Shown one piece after another: positions 25,410 through 35,200 of a stretch of DNA of 64,000 bases. The notes beneath the pieces were generated by a model. The model was not told the origin of the DNA and ran no database searches. It saw only the letters and a program-made list of their open reading frames with translations. The stretch lies in NCBI GenBank assembly GCA_023078555.1, contig CM041199.1, forward strand, positions 8,313,315 to 8,377,314, given 5' to 3'. Each line of letters opens with the position of its first letter. The first letter of the stretch is position 1. The stretch is from Ulva prolifera. Taxonomy: Eukaryota > Chlorophyta > Ulvophyceae > Ulvales > Ulvaceae. A program made the translations under genes and the position numbers.

Positions 25410-26165
25410 CATTCGATGTGTGATGCATCTGTGCTTGAGTCCCGGGTCGTGCAGCAAGAGGGCTGCTCGGGAGAGACTGCTACATGCGTGCCTCGTGCCA
25501 GCATTTTGCCAAACACGCACACTCGTGCAACAGTGCAATCCTGACAGGACTCTCAAGCTATCATATTAATTCTTTCACCATTCGACTGGCAAACATATCC
25601 ACTGCATTCCTAGCCAAGGTTCACGGCCCGATGCATATGCAGACATCAGCTCTGGCAGCTTGAGTCTGGACTAAATAATGGTAGGCTGCAGCCCTCCCGG
25701 GAGAGCAGACATCAAAATTTTTTGGTGGCCCACAAACCGCCCATTCTTATACCTATTCGATGTGCGATGCATCTGTGCTTCAGTCCCGGGTCGTGCAGCA
25801 AGAGGGCTGCTCGGGAGAGACTGCTACATGCGTGCCTCGTGCCAGCATTTTGCCAAACACGCACACTCGTGCAACAGTGCAATCCTGACAGGACTCTCAA
25901 GCTATCCTATTAATTCTTTCACCATTCGACTGGCAAACATATCCACTGCATTCCTAGCCAAGGTTCGCGGCTCGATGCATATGCAGACATCAGCTCTGGC
26001 AGCTTGAGTCTGGACTAAATAATGGTAGGCTGCAGCCCTCCCGGGAGAGCAGACATCAAAATTTTTTGGTGGCCCACAAACCGCCCATTCTTATACCTAT
26101 TCGATGTGCGATGCATCTGTGCTTCAGTCCCGGGTCGTGCAGCAAGAGGGCTGCTCGGGAGAGAC
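25410..26165. repeat. Direct tandem repeat, 344-bp period, about 2.2 copies
   Basis: A unit beginning ATTCGATGTGYGATGCATCTG near 25410 recurs near 25754 and, partially, near 26098. The first two copies differ at only a few bases. The third breaks off after GGGAGAGAC, near 26165. It lies just downstream of the transposase stop codon and upstream of the third gene, so it may be part of an untranslated region or a duplicated regulatory segment. No gene is seen in it. Confidence 0.85.
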
Positions 26166-26515
26166 CGCTACAGTTGTGCAACACTTCTGCCCCCGAGTAA
26201 TACATGCAGCAGTGACACCAAATGAACGACACACGTGTAATTTGCGTTAGGTGTGTGGCTGTTTGAAGGATAACGGTTGGCCGAGCGATCCAGTTATTAG
26301 TTCACTCAGTGCCAGGCCGCGTAGGAGGTATCGGGCTCTACAGATCTGTACAGGCATGTGTTGCGCTACTGTCGTCAAGCCATCATAAGGACTCACCAAA
26401 GAGGCAGTAAGACAATCACGTTAACATCGTACCAGACGCGCAGTAATTCCAGAGGTAGCTTTTTGACGCCGACCAGACATTCTCCCTAGGCTGATCCATA
26501 GCGACCGTCCACACA
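26166..26515. other. Upstream region of the third gene of element A
   Basis: I see no gene or clear motif here. By position it should contain the promoter and leader of the gene starting at 26516. Confidence 0.35.
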
Positions 26516-27700
26516 ATGCAGGGTTTTTCGAAAGCACCTTCCAAACGGTACAAAAGCAAGTACGATGTTGTGCGATTGATTCAAGAGGCCCCCGTCCGGA
26601 TAGATGAGGAGGGGACGAGGATGCAGTATGTATTCCCCGGATGGACCGGCAGAGACACAGCTATGGAGAGACCAGTAGCGATAGGGACCCAAGAAGGCCG
26701 AGCATGGTGGGGCATGTACTACGTCCAGGAAGACATTGATGTGGACAAGTGCGAGGCTCAAGGGCGCCAATACGAGTGCCCGAATGTGGTCATGACCCCG
26801 TCGGTTGCGGACACCGTCCACTCCGCCATCCAGCACCTTGCCCGCAATGGGCGTCCCACCCCGCACATATTCGAGGCCATGGTAGATACGACATGCAATC
26901 TGTTCATGGACCTCCGTGCGTGTGCATCTGCAGAGTTGGCGGAGGACGTTGCGGCCTGCAATCAGTGGGTCTTGCGGATCACGGATGTGATCCGCAGGTT
27001 CCTGCCGTTCTTGACAGCGCTGATGACTGGCGTCTACGTGGGCGTAGACGCCAGTCAATTTCAGTTCCACGTTCTCCGGAACCGCCACATGTTGCGGCGA
27101 CAGGAAGGGGGAATCGGTGCATCACAGCATGACTCCAGTGAAGTACCCGAGCACGACCCCCCTGATGAATTCCTATGCCGCGTGCTCGTGAAGCATCCAC
27201 GATGGATGTTTCAAGATTCCGGCACGATGGCCTCATTTGTGGGAGAGGCAATCCGCGCCTTTGAGGTCGAGGATCGGGATGGGGCGTCCACCTTGAGGTG
27301 GATGCTTCAGTCTGATGCTTATCTAGATGATGGGTGTGCTTCACCGTCCCGCTCCTTCTTATACCTGTGGCACGGCCAACTCCACAAAGGTCTAAAATGC
27401 TGAGGTGATTGCAGGATGGTGTTGCTTATGGGTTGCTCTTGGGGCCAGCACTTAGAAAACGGGGAGCTGACTAGAGAAGGGGGGGTACTCTGGCCGGACA
27501 GCGAACTCAGCCACTTGCCTGTGCAACCTCCTCCAGAAGAGGACGTAGATCCTGGCTATTACCAGTTCTTTAACAATCTAGTTCGAACGCCTGGCCTTGA
27601 CGACTATGGGGGCCAGCGCCAGACGGTTCAGCATTTCGCTAGGAAACAAAGACCGGTGCAGCTGCCAATCCAGGCCCACTCTCGTAGTCGCAGCCGTTGA
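26516..27700 (+). CDS. Third protein of element A, unknown function (2 exons, 367 aa)
   Basis: I do not recognise this protein. A long open frame starts at ATG 26516. A predicted GT-AG intron (27334-27414) joins it in frame to a second open stretch ending at 27700; unspliced, the first frame would stop at 27403. The N-terminus is basic (SKAPSKRYKSKY). The middle has mixed hydrophobic and acidic composition with ECPNVV, WVLRITDVIRRF and HVLRNRHMLRR. The C-terminus is rich in acidic and proline residues, then ends in an arginine and serine tail. No membrane segment or signal peptide is obvious. TGTAA at 27723-27727 follows the stop and could be a polyadenylation signal of the green-algal type. 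It shares orientation with the transposase, about 1.2 kb downstream. A regulatory or DNA-binding role is possible but not shown. Confidence 0.55.
26973..26996. repeat. Hairpin inside the third gene (10-bp stem)
   Basis: The arm TGCGGATCAC pairs with GTGATCCGCA across a 4-nt loop (GGAT). It lies in coding sequence. Confidence 0.75.
27025..27056. repeat. Hairpin inside the third gene (14-bp stem)
   Basis: The arm GACTGGCGTCTACG pairs perfectly with CGTAGACGCCAGTC across a 4-nt loop (TGGG). It lies about 30 bp from the other hairpin and also within the open frame. Confidence 0.8.
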
Positions 27701-28265
27701 TAGCATGTGATCTGCAGGTCGTTGTAATAAGTCTGCCTTCTGCTTTGGAGGACCTTGCATGACAGTATTTGTTTTTGGTAGTGTACTGGAATCGCGGCCA
27801 ACGGTATTCCGAATGGGATATGTCCACCACCTGTGACTCATGGTCCATGATGCATGAATGCTGCATTCGCATGTTCTGTATATGGACTCAACCACGCTCT
27901 TCAACCATGTGGCCACAGTCAGTGCAGATTCGCAAACATTCGAGGCTGGTTCAAAGTAGCACTCACCTAGCTAAACATCAAACTCATTTAAACATTCGGC
28001 AAAAACATGAAAGATCCTGAACACTGCACGGCTAGTAAAGGTGGTGCCCAGGCCTGTTTGCAGCTAAGTGTGACTGGAAGTTACGTTACACTGCTAGATC
28101 GTGGCTAGTACCCACAGTCCTTCACTAGTGCACCTACTGTTGCAAAGCAACATCGAATACATACAAATACACCCATGTCATCAGTGGCACAACAAGGATG
28201 GTCCCTGTCTTGGTGTCTACAGACACGGTGCCTGCAAGTGTGAAGCATTTAAGCATGCCAGATAA
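27701..28265. other. Non-coding region downstream of the third gene
   Basis: No supported gene. TGTAA occurs 23 bp after the stop at 27700. Other open frames here are short and on the opposite strand. Confidence 0.4.
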
Positions 28266-28613
28266 TTGACATACAAGAATGCATCATTGTATACTCGTCC
28301 AGCTGAGGTCACCACAGATACTATTGCAGATACCGCAGGGATTATCGCTGTACATACGACAGCTGGTGGTGAAGCAAATACTGCATCCCATACCGCCGTA
28401 GCTATAGAGACCCCCCCAGCAACAGATACGATCAAGGACCTCGGGCACCGTGCAGCTCGGAAGAGGGCACAACAGGTTAGGATACTGTCTCGGAATTTTG
28501 CGCTAATCGTCGTTTGCACTCCGTACGAGGCGGAATACGCACCTGCAGCTGTGTCGACTGCTGCGCAGATTGGGGCCCTGTACCACAGCGGCGCATACAA
28601 AGCTTCTTCTTAA
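28266..28613 (+). CDS. Possible small ORF or exon (115 aa), unknown
   Basis: An open frame rich in Ala and Thr (AEVTTDTIADTAGIIAVHTT and onward) ends in a basic KDLGHRAARKRAQQ stretch, then a less regular tail. A GTTAGG after CAACAG near 28474 could be a splice donor and CGTCCAG near 28304 an acceptor, so part of it may be an internal exon. No homologue is visible in the window, because element B is cut off before this point. It may equally be chance. Confidence 0.25.
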   Translation: MTYKNASLYTRPAEVTTDTIADTAGIIAVHTTAGGEANTASHTAVAIETPPATDTIKDLGHRAARKRAQQVRILSRNFALIVVCTPYEAEYAPAAVSTAAQIGALYHSGAYKASS

Positions 28614-28638
28614 GCTACAGTGCATTTGACATTATTAA

Positions 28639-28679
28639 AAGGTGGCATTTGCCCGAGAGCCGCGAGAGTATGCCACCTT
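28639..28679. repeat. Inverted repeat, 10-bp arms, in right subterminal region
   Basis: AAGGTGGCAT (28639-28648) is matched by ATGCCACCTT (28670-28679) across 21 bp. It marks roughly where the non-coding right end of element A begins. Confidence 0.6.
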
Positions 28680-28852
28680 GAGCCAGCTACGAATGCAACG
28701 ACGGGCGTGGCGCAGGGCACGCAGTATAGAGGAGATGTGCAACCAGCATGTACACGCCGAAGGAGTGTAGATGCGCGTTCCAGTGGAGCTCGGCTGATAG
28801 TGGCTCTGGCGGCACAATGCGCATGACGAGCGCAATCAGCCCAGCAAAAAAT

Positions 28853-29126
28853 GTGCTGTTCAAAGGAGCGTGAAAGCGCGTTCGCGGCATGTGCATTTCG
28901 CTCCATGAGGTGCGCTGCAGGTGCGCACCACCACAACACAAATAATATGCTGTTCGTAGGAGCGTGAAAGCGCGTTCGCGGCATGTGCATTTCGCTCCAT
29001 GAGGTGCGCTGCAGGTGCGCACCACCACAACACAAATAATATGCTGTTCGTAGGAGCGTGAAAGCGCGGTCGCGGCATGTGCATTTCCTCAATGAGGTGC
29101 GCTGCAGGTGCGCACCACCACAACAC
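28853..29126. repeat. Right subterminal 94-bp tandem repeat, three copies
   Basis: Copies start at 28853, 28947 and 29041; the third is slightly shorter. Each contains GGAGCGTGAAAGCGCG, GCATGTGCATTTC and GGTGCGCTGCAGGTGCGCAC. The ATGTGCATTTC core also occurs in the left end of element B (55256 area). Arrays like this next to a CACTA terminus usually hold binding sites for the element's own DNA-binding protein. Confidence 0.85.
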
Positions 29127-29276
29127 TCCGCTAACACATCTCACCTACATTTTTGGCACGCACTTCACGCAGATACGGAATGTGTTTGAAGAGTGCGTGA
29201 ACAGTGCGCGAATGTGCCAGCGAGCAAAACATGTGTCGCGAGTGTACACGCCGACCTGCCTACCATCCTTGTAGTG
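29127..29276 (-). repeat. Right end and terminal inverted repeat of element A
   Basis: Read inward on the minus strand from 29276, it starts CACTACAAGGATGGTAGGCA, the imperfect partner of the left end. Further in lie GTGTACAC and ATGTG-type motifs. The AGT at 29277-29279 is the right copy of the target duplication. Confidence 0.9.
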
Positions 29277-32200
29277 AGTGTACGTGTGGAGTGACCGTGT
29301 CCGTGTGGAGTGTCCGTGTGGAGTGTACGTGTGGAGTGCCCAAGTCCGTGTGGAGTGACCGTGTGGAGTGTACGTGTGGAGTGACCGAGTCCGTGTGGAG
29401 TGTCCGTGTGGAGTGTCCGTGTGGAGTGTACGTGTGGAGTGCCCAAGCCCGTGTGGAGTGTCCGTGTGGAGTGTCCGTTTGGAGTGTACGTGTGGAGTGA
29501 CCGTGTCCGTGTGTTGTGTCCGTGTGGAGTGTACGTGTGGAGTGCCCAAGTCCGTGTGGAGTGTACGTGTGGAGTGCCCAAGTCTGTGTGGAGTGTCCGT
29601 GTGGAGTGTACGTGTGGAGTGCCCAAGTCTGTGTGGAGTGTCCATGTGGAGTGTACGTGTGGAGTGCCCAAGTCCGTGTGGAGTGTCCGTGTGGAGTGTC
29701 CGTTTGGAGTGTACGTGTGGAGTGACTGTGTCCGTGTGGTGTGTCCGTGTGGAGTGTACGTGTGCAGTGCCCAAGTCCGTGTGGAGTGTCCGTGTGGAGT
29801 GTACGTGTGGAGTGCCCAAGTCCGTGTGGAGTGACCGTGTGGAGTGTACGTGTGGAGTGACCGAGTCCGTGTGGAGTGTCCGTGTGGAGTGTCCGTGTGG
29901 AGTGACCGTGTGGAGTGCCCAAGTCCGTGTGGAGTGTCCGTGTGGATTGTACGTGTGGAGTGACCGAGTCCGTGTGGAGTGTCCGTGTGGAGTATATGTG
30001 TGGAGTGACCGTGTCCGTGTGGAGTGGCCGTGTGGAGTGACCGTGTGCTGTGTACATGTGGAGTGACCGAGTCCGTGTGGAGTGTCCGTGTGGAGAGACC
30101 GAGTCCGTGTGGAGTGGCCGTGTGGAGAGACCGAGTCCGTGTGGAGTGGCCGTGTGGAGTGTCCGTTTGGAGTGTACGTGTGGAGTGACCGTGTCCTTGT
30201 GGAGTGTCCGTGTGGAGTGTACGTGTGGAGTGTTCAAGTCCGTGTGGAGTGACCGTGTGGAGTGTACGTGTGGAGTGACCGAGTCCGTGTGGAGTGTCCG
30301 TGTGGAGTGTCCGTGTGGACTGCCCAAGTCCGTGTGGAGTGTCCGTGTGGAGTTTACGTGTGGAGTGACCGTGTCCGTGTGGAGTGTCCGTGTGGAGTGT
30401 ACATGTGGAGTGCCCAAGTCTGTGTGGAGTGTCCATGTGGAGTGTACGTGTGGAGTGCCCAAGTCCGTGTGGAGTGTCCGTGTGGAGTGTCCGTTTGGAG
30501 TGTACGTGTGGAGTGACCGAGTCCGTGTGGAGTGTCCGTGTGGAGTGTACGTGTGGAGTGCCCAAGTCCGTGTGGAGTGTCCGTGTGGAGTGTCCGTGTG
30601 GAGTGTACATGTGTAGTGACCGAGTCCGTGTGGAGTGTCCGTGTGGAGTGTACGTGTGGAGTGCCCAAGTCCGTGTGGAGTGACCGTGTGGAGTGTACGT
30701 GTGGAGTGACCGAGTCCGTGTGGAGTGTCCGTGTGGAGTGTCCGCGTGGAGTGACCGTGTGGAGTGCCCAAGTCCGTGTGGAGTGTCCGTGTGGATTGTA
30801 CGTGTGGAGTGTTCAAGTCCGTGTGGAGTGTCCGTGTGGAGTGTACGTGTGGAGTGCCCAAGTCCGTGTGGAGTGTCCATGTGGAGTGTCCGTGTGGAAT
30901 ATACGTGTGGAGTGACCGTGTCCGTGTGGAGTGTCCGTGTGGAGTGTCCGTGTGGAGAGACCGAGTCCGTGTGGAGTGTCCGTGTGGAGTGTCCGTGTGA
31001 AGTTAACGAGTCCGTGTGGAGTGGCCGTGTGGAGTGTCCGTGTGGAGTGACCGTGTGGAGTGCCCAAGTCCGTTTGGAGTGTCCGTGTGGATTGTACATG
31101 TGGAGTGTCCGTGTGAAGTTACCGAGTCCGTGTGGAGTGGCCGTGTGGAGTGACCGTGTGGAGTGTACGTGTGGAGTGACCGAGTCCGTGTGGAGTGTCC
31201 GTGTGGAGTGTACGCGTGGAGTGTCCGTGTGGAGTGTACATGTGTAGTGACCGAGTCCGTGTGGAGTGTCCGTGTGGAGTGTACGTGTGGACTGCCCAAG
31301 TCCGTGTGGAGTGTCCGTGTGGAGTGTCCGTGTGGAGTGTACATGTGTAGTGACCGAGTCCGTGTGGAGTGTCCGTGTGGAGTGTACGTGTGGAGTGCCC
31401 AAGTCCGTGTGGAGTGACCGTGTGGAGTGTACGTGTGGAGTGACCGAGTCCGTGTGGAGTGTCCGTGTGGAGTGTCCGCGTGGAGTGACCGTGTGGAGTG
31501 CCCAAGTCCGTGTGGAGTGTCCGTGTGGATTGTACGTGTGGAGTGTTCAAGTCCGTGTGGAGTGTCCGTGTGGAGTGTACGTGTGGAGTGCCCAAGTCCG
31601 TGTGGAGTGTCCATGTGGAGTGTCCGTGTGGAATATACGTGTGGAGTGACCGTGTCCGTGTGGAGTGTCCGTGTGGAGTGTCCGTGTGGAGAGACCGAGT
31701 CCGTGTGGAGTGGCCGTGTGGAGTGTCCGTTTGGAGTGTACGTGTGGAGTGACCGTGTCCGTGTGGAGTGTCCGTGTGGAGTGTACGTATGGAGTGCCCA
31801 AGTCCGTTTGGAGTGTCCGTGTGGATTGTACGTGTGGAGTGTCCGTGTGAAGTTACCGAGTCCGTGTGGAGTGGCCGTGTGGAGTGACCGTGTGGATTGT
31901 ACGTGTGGAGTGACCGAGTCCGTGTGGAGTGTCCGTGTGGAGTATATGTGTGGAGTGACCGTGTCCGTGTGGAGTGGCCGTGTGGAGTGACCGTGTGCTG
32001 TGTACATGTGGAGTGACCGAGTCCGTGTGGAGTGTCCGTGTGGAATGTACGTGTGGAGTGACCGTGTCCGTGTGGAGTGTCCGTGTGGAGAGACCGAGTC
32101 CGTGTGGAGTGGCCGTGTGGAGTGTCCGTGTGGAGTGTCCGTGTGGAGTGACCGTGTGGAGTGCCCAAGTCCGTGTGGAGTGTCCGTGTGGATTGTACGT

Positions 32201-35200
32201 GTGGAGTGACCGAGTCCGTGTGGAGTGTCCGTGTGGAGTATATGTGTGGAGTGACCGTGTCCGTGTGGAGTGGCCGTGTGGAGTGACCGTGTGCTGTGTA
32301 CATGTGGAGTGACCGAGTCCGTGTGGAGTGTCTGTGTGGAGAGACCGAGTCCGTGTGGAGTGGCCGTGTGGAGAGACCGAGTCCGTGTGGAGTGGCCGTG
32401 TGGAGTGTCCGGTTGGAGTGTACGTGTGGAGTGACCGTGTCCTTGTGGAGTGTCCGTGTGGAGTGTACGTGTGGAGTGTTCAAGTCCGTGTGGAGTGACC
32501 GTGTGGAGTGTACGTGTGGAGTGACCGAGTCCGTGTGGAGTGTCCGTGTGGAGTGTCCGCGTGGAGTGACCGTGTGGAGTGCCCAAGTCCGTTTGGAGTG
32601 TCCGTGTGGATTGTACGTGTGGAGTGTCCGTGTGAAGTTACCGAGTCCGTGTGGAGTGGCCGTGTGGAGTGACCGTGTGGAGTGTACGTGTGGAGTGACC
32701 GAGTCCGTGTGGAGTGTCCGTGTGGAGTGTACGCGTGGAGTGTCCGTGTGGAGTGTACATGTGTAGTGACCGAGTCCGTGTGGAGTGTCCGTGTGGAGTG
32801 TACGTGTGGACTGCCCAAGTCCGTGTGGAGTGTCCGTGTGGAGTTTACGTGTGGAGTGACCGTGTCCGTGTGGAGTGTCCGTGTGGAGTGTACGTGTGGA
32901 GTGCCCAAGTCTGTGTGGAGTGTCCATGTGGAGTGTACGTGTGGAGTGCCCAAGTCCGTGTGGAGTGTCCGTGTGGAGTGTCCGTTTGGAGTGTACGTGT
33001 GGAGTGACCGAGTCCGTGTGGAGTGTCCGTGTGGAGTGTACGTGTGGAGTGCCCAAGTCCGTGTGGAGTGTCCGTGTGGAGTGTCCGTGTGGAGTGTACA
33101 TGTGTAGTGACCGAGTCCGTGTGGAGTGTCCGTGTGGAGTGTACGTGTGGAGTGCCCAAGTCCGTGTGGAGTGACCGTGTGGAGTGTACGTGTGGAGTGA
33201 CCGAGTCCGTGTGGAGTGTCCGTGTGGAGTGTCCGCGTGGAGTGACCGTGTGGAGTGCCCAAGTCCGTGTGGAGTGTCCGTGTGGATTGTACGTGTGGAG
33301 TGTTCAAGTCCGTGTGGAGTGTCCGTGTGGAGTGTACGTGTGGAGTGCCCAAGTCCGTGTGGAGTGTCCATGTGGAGTGTCCGTGTGGAATATACGTGTG
33401 GAGTGACCGTGTCCGTGTGGAGTGTCCGTGTGGAGTGTCCGTGTGGAGAGACCGAGTCCGTGTGGAGTGGCCGTGTGGAGTGTCCGTTTGGAGTGTACGT
33501 GTGGAGTGATCGTGTCCGTGTGGAGTGTCCGTGTGGAGTGTACGTATGGAGTGTTCAAGTCCGTGTGGAGTGTCCGTGTGGAGTGTACGTGTGGAGTGCC
33601 CAAGTCCGTGTGGAGTGTCCGTGTGGAGTGTCCGTGTGAAGTTAACGAGTCCGTGTGGAGTGGCCGTGACCGTGTGGAGTGTACGTGTGGAGTGACCGAG
33701 TCCGTGTGGAGTGTCCGTGTGGAGTGTACGCGTGGAGTGTCCGTGTGGAGTGTACGTTTGGAGTGCCCAAGTCCGTGTGGAGTGACCGTGTGGAGTGTAC
33801 GTGTGGAGTGCCCAAGTCCGTGTGGAGTGTCCGTGTGGAGTGTACGTGTGGAGTGCCCAAGTCCGTGTGGAGTGACCGTGTGGAGTGTACGTGTGGAGTG
33901 ACCGAGTCCGTGTGGAGTGTCCGTGTGGAGTGTCCGTGTGGAGTGTACGTGTGGAGTGCCCAAGTCCGTGTGGAGTGTCCGTGTGGAGTGTCCGTGTGGA
34001 GTGTACGTGTGGAGTGCCCAAGTCTGTGTGGAGTGTCCATGTGGAGTGTACGTGTGGAGTGCCCAAGTCCGTGTGGAGTGTCCGTGTGGAGTGTCCGTTT
34101 GGAGTGTACGTGTGGAGTGACTGTGTCCGTGTGGTGTGTCCGTGTGGAGTGTACGTGTGCAGTGCCCAATTCTGTGTGGAGTGTCCGTGTGGAGTGTACG
34201 TGTGGAGTGCCCAAGTCCGTGTGGAGTGTCCGTGCGGAGTGTCCGTTTGGAGTGTACGTGTGGAGTGACCGTGTCCGTGTGGTGTGTCCGTGTGGAGTGT
34301 ACGTGTGGAGTGCCCAAGTCCGTGTGGAGTGTCCGTGTGGAGTGTACGTGTGGAGTGCCCAAGTCCGTGTGGAGTGTCCGTGTGGAGTGTACGTGTGGAG
34401 TGCCCAAGTCCGTGTGGAGTGTCCGTGTGGAGTGTCCGTTTGGAGTGTACGTGTGGAGTGACCGTGTCCGTGTGGTGTGTCCGTGTGGAGTGTACGTGTG
34501 GAGTGCCCAAGTCCGTGTGGAGTGTCCGTGTGGAGTGTACGTATGGAGTGCCCAAGTCCGTGTGGAGTGACCGTGTGGAGTGTACGTGTGGAGTGACCGA
34601 GTCCGCGTGGAGTTTCCGTGTGGAGTGTCCGCGTGGAGTGACCGTGTGGAGTGCCCAAGTCCGTTTGGAGTGTCCGTGTGGATTGTACGTGTGGAGTGTC
34701 CGTGTGAAGTTACCGAGTCCGTGTGGAGTGGCCGTGTGGAGTGACCGTGTGGAGTGTACGTGTGGAGTGACCGAGTCCGTGTGGAGTGTCCGTGTGGAGT
34801 GTACGCGTGGAGTGTCCGTGTGGAGTGTACATGTGTAGTGACCGAGTCCGTGTGGAGTGTCCGTGTGGAGTGTACGTGTGGACTGCCCAAGTCCGTGTGA
34901 AGTGTCCGTGTGGAGTTTACGTGTGGAGTGACCGTGTCCGTGTGGAGTGTCCGTGTGGAGTGTACGTGTGGAGTGCCCAAGTCTGTGTGGAGTGTCCATG
35001 TGGAGTGTACGTGTGGAGTGCCCAAGTCCGTGTGGAGTGTCCGTGTGGAGTGTCCGTTTGGAGTGTACGTGTGGAGTGACTGTGTCCGTGTGGTGTGTCC
35101 GTGTGGAGTGTACGTGTGCAGTGCCCAAGTCCGTGTGGAGTGTCCGTGTGGAGTGTACGTGTGGAGTGCCCAAGTCCGTGTGGAGTGACCGTGTGGAGTG

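Larger units (their letters stand above)
17055..29276 (+). mobile_element. CACTA (EnSpm-type) DNA transposon A, complete
   Basis: This 12,222-bp element is bounded by inverted termini: the left end reads CACTACAAGGATGCCAGGCA and the right end, inward, reads CACTACAAGGATGGTAGGCA. A 3-bp AGT direct repeat flanks it (17052-17054 and 29277-29279). Deleting the element plus one AGT regenerates the satellite subunit GGAGT-GTACG exactly, so this is a clean insertion. It holds a leftward accessory gene (17906-20510), a rightward transposase gene (20885-25359), a third rightward gene (26516-27700), and repeat-rich subterminal regions. All three gene models stay open across their predicted splice junctions, so the element could be autonomous. 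CACTA elements transpose by cut and paste through a DDE transposase and make 2-3-bp duplications, as seen here. Confidence 0.92.

Noticed and set aside
28610-29144. Minus-strand ORFs over the 94-bp repeats
   Set aside because: They arise from the tandem repeat itself and lie in the non-coding right end of element A.
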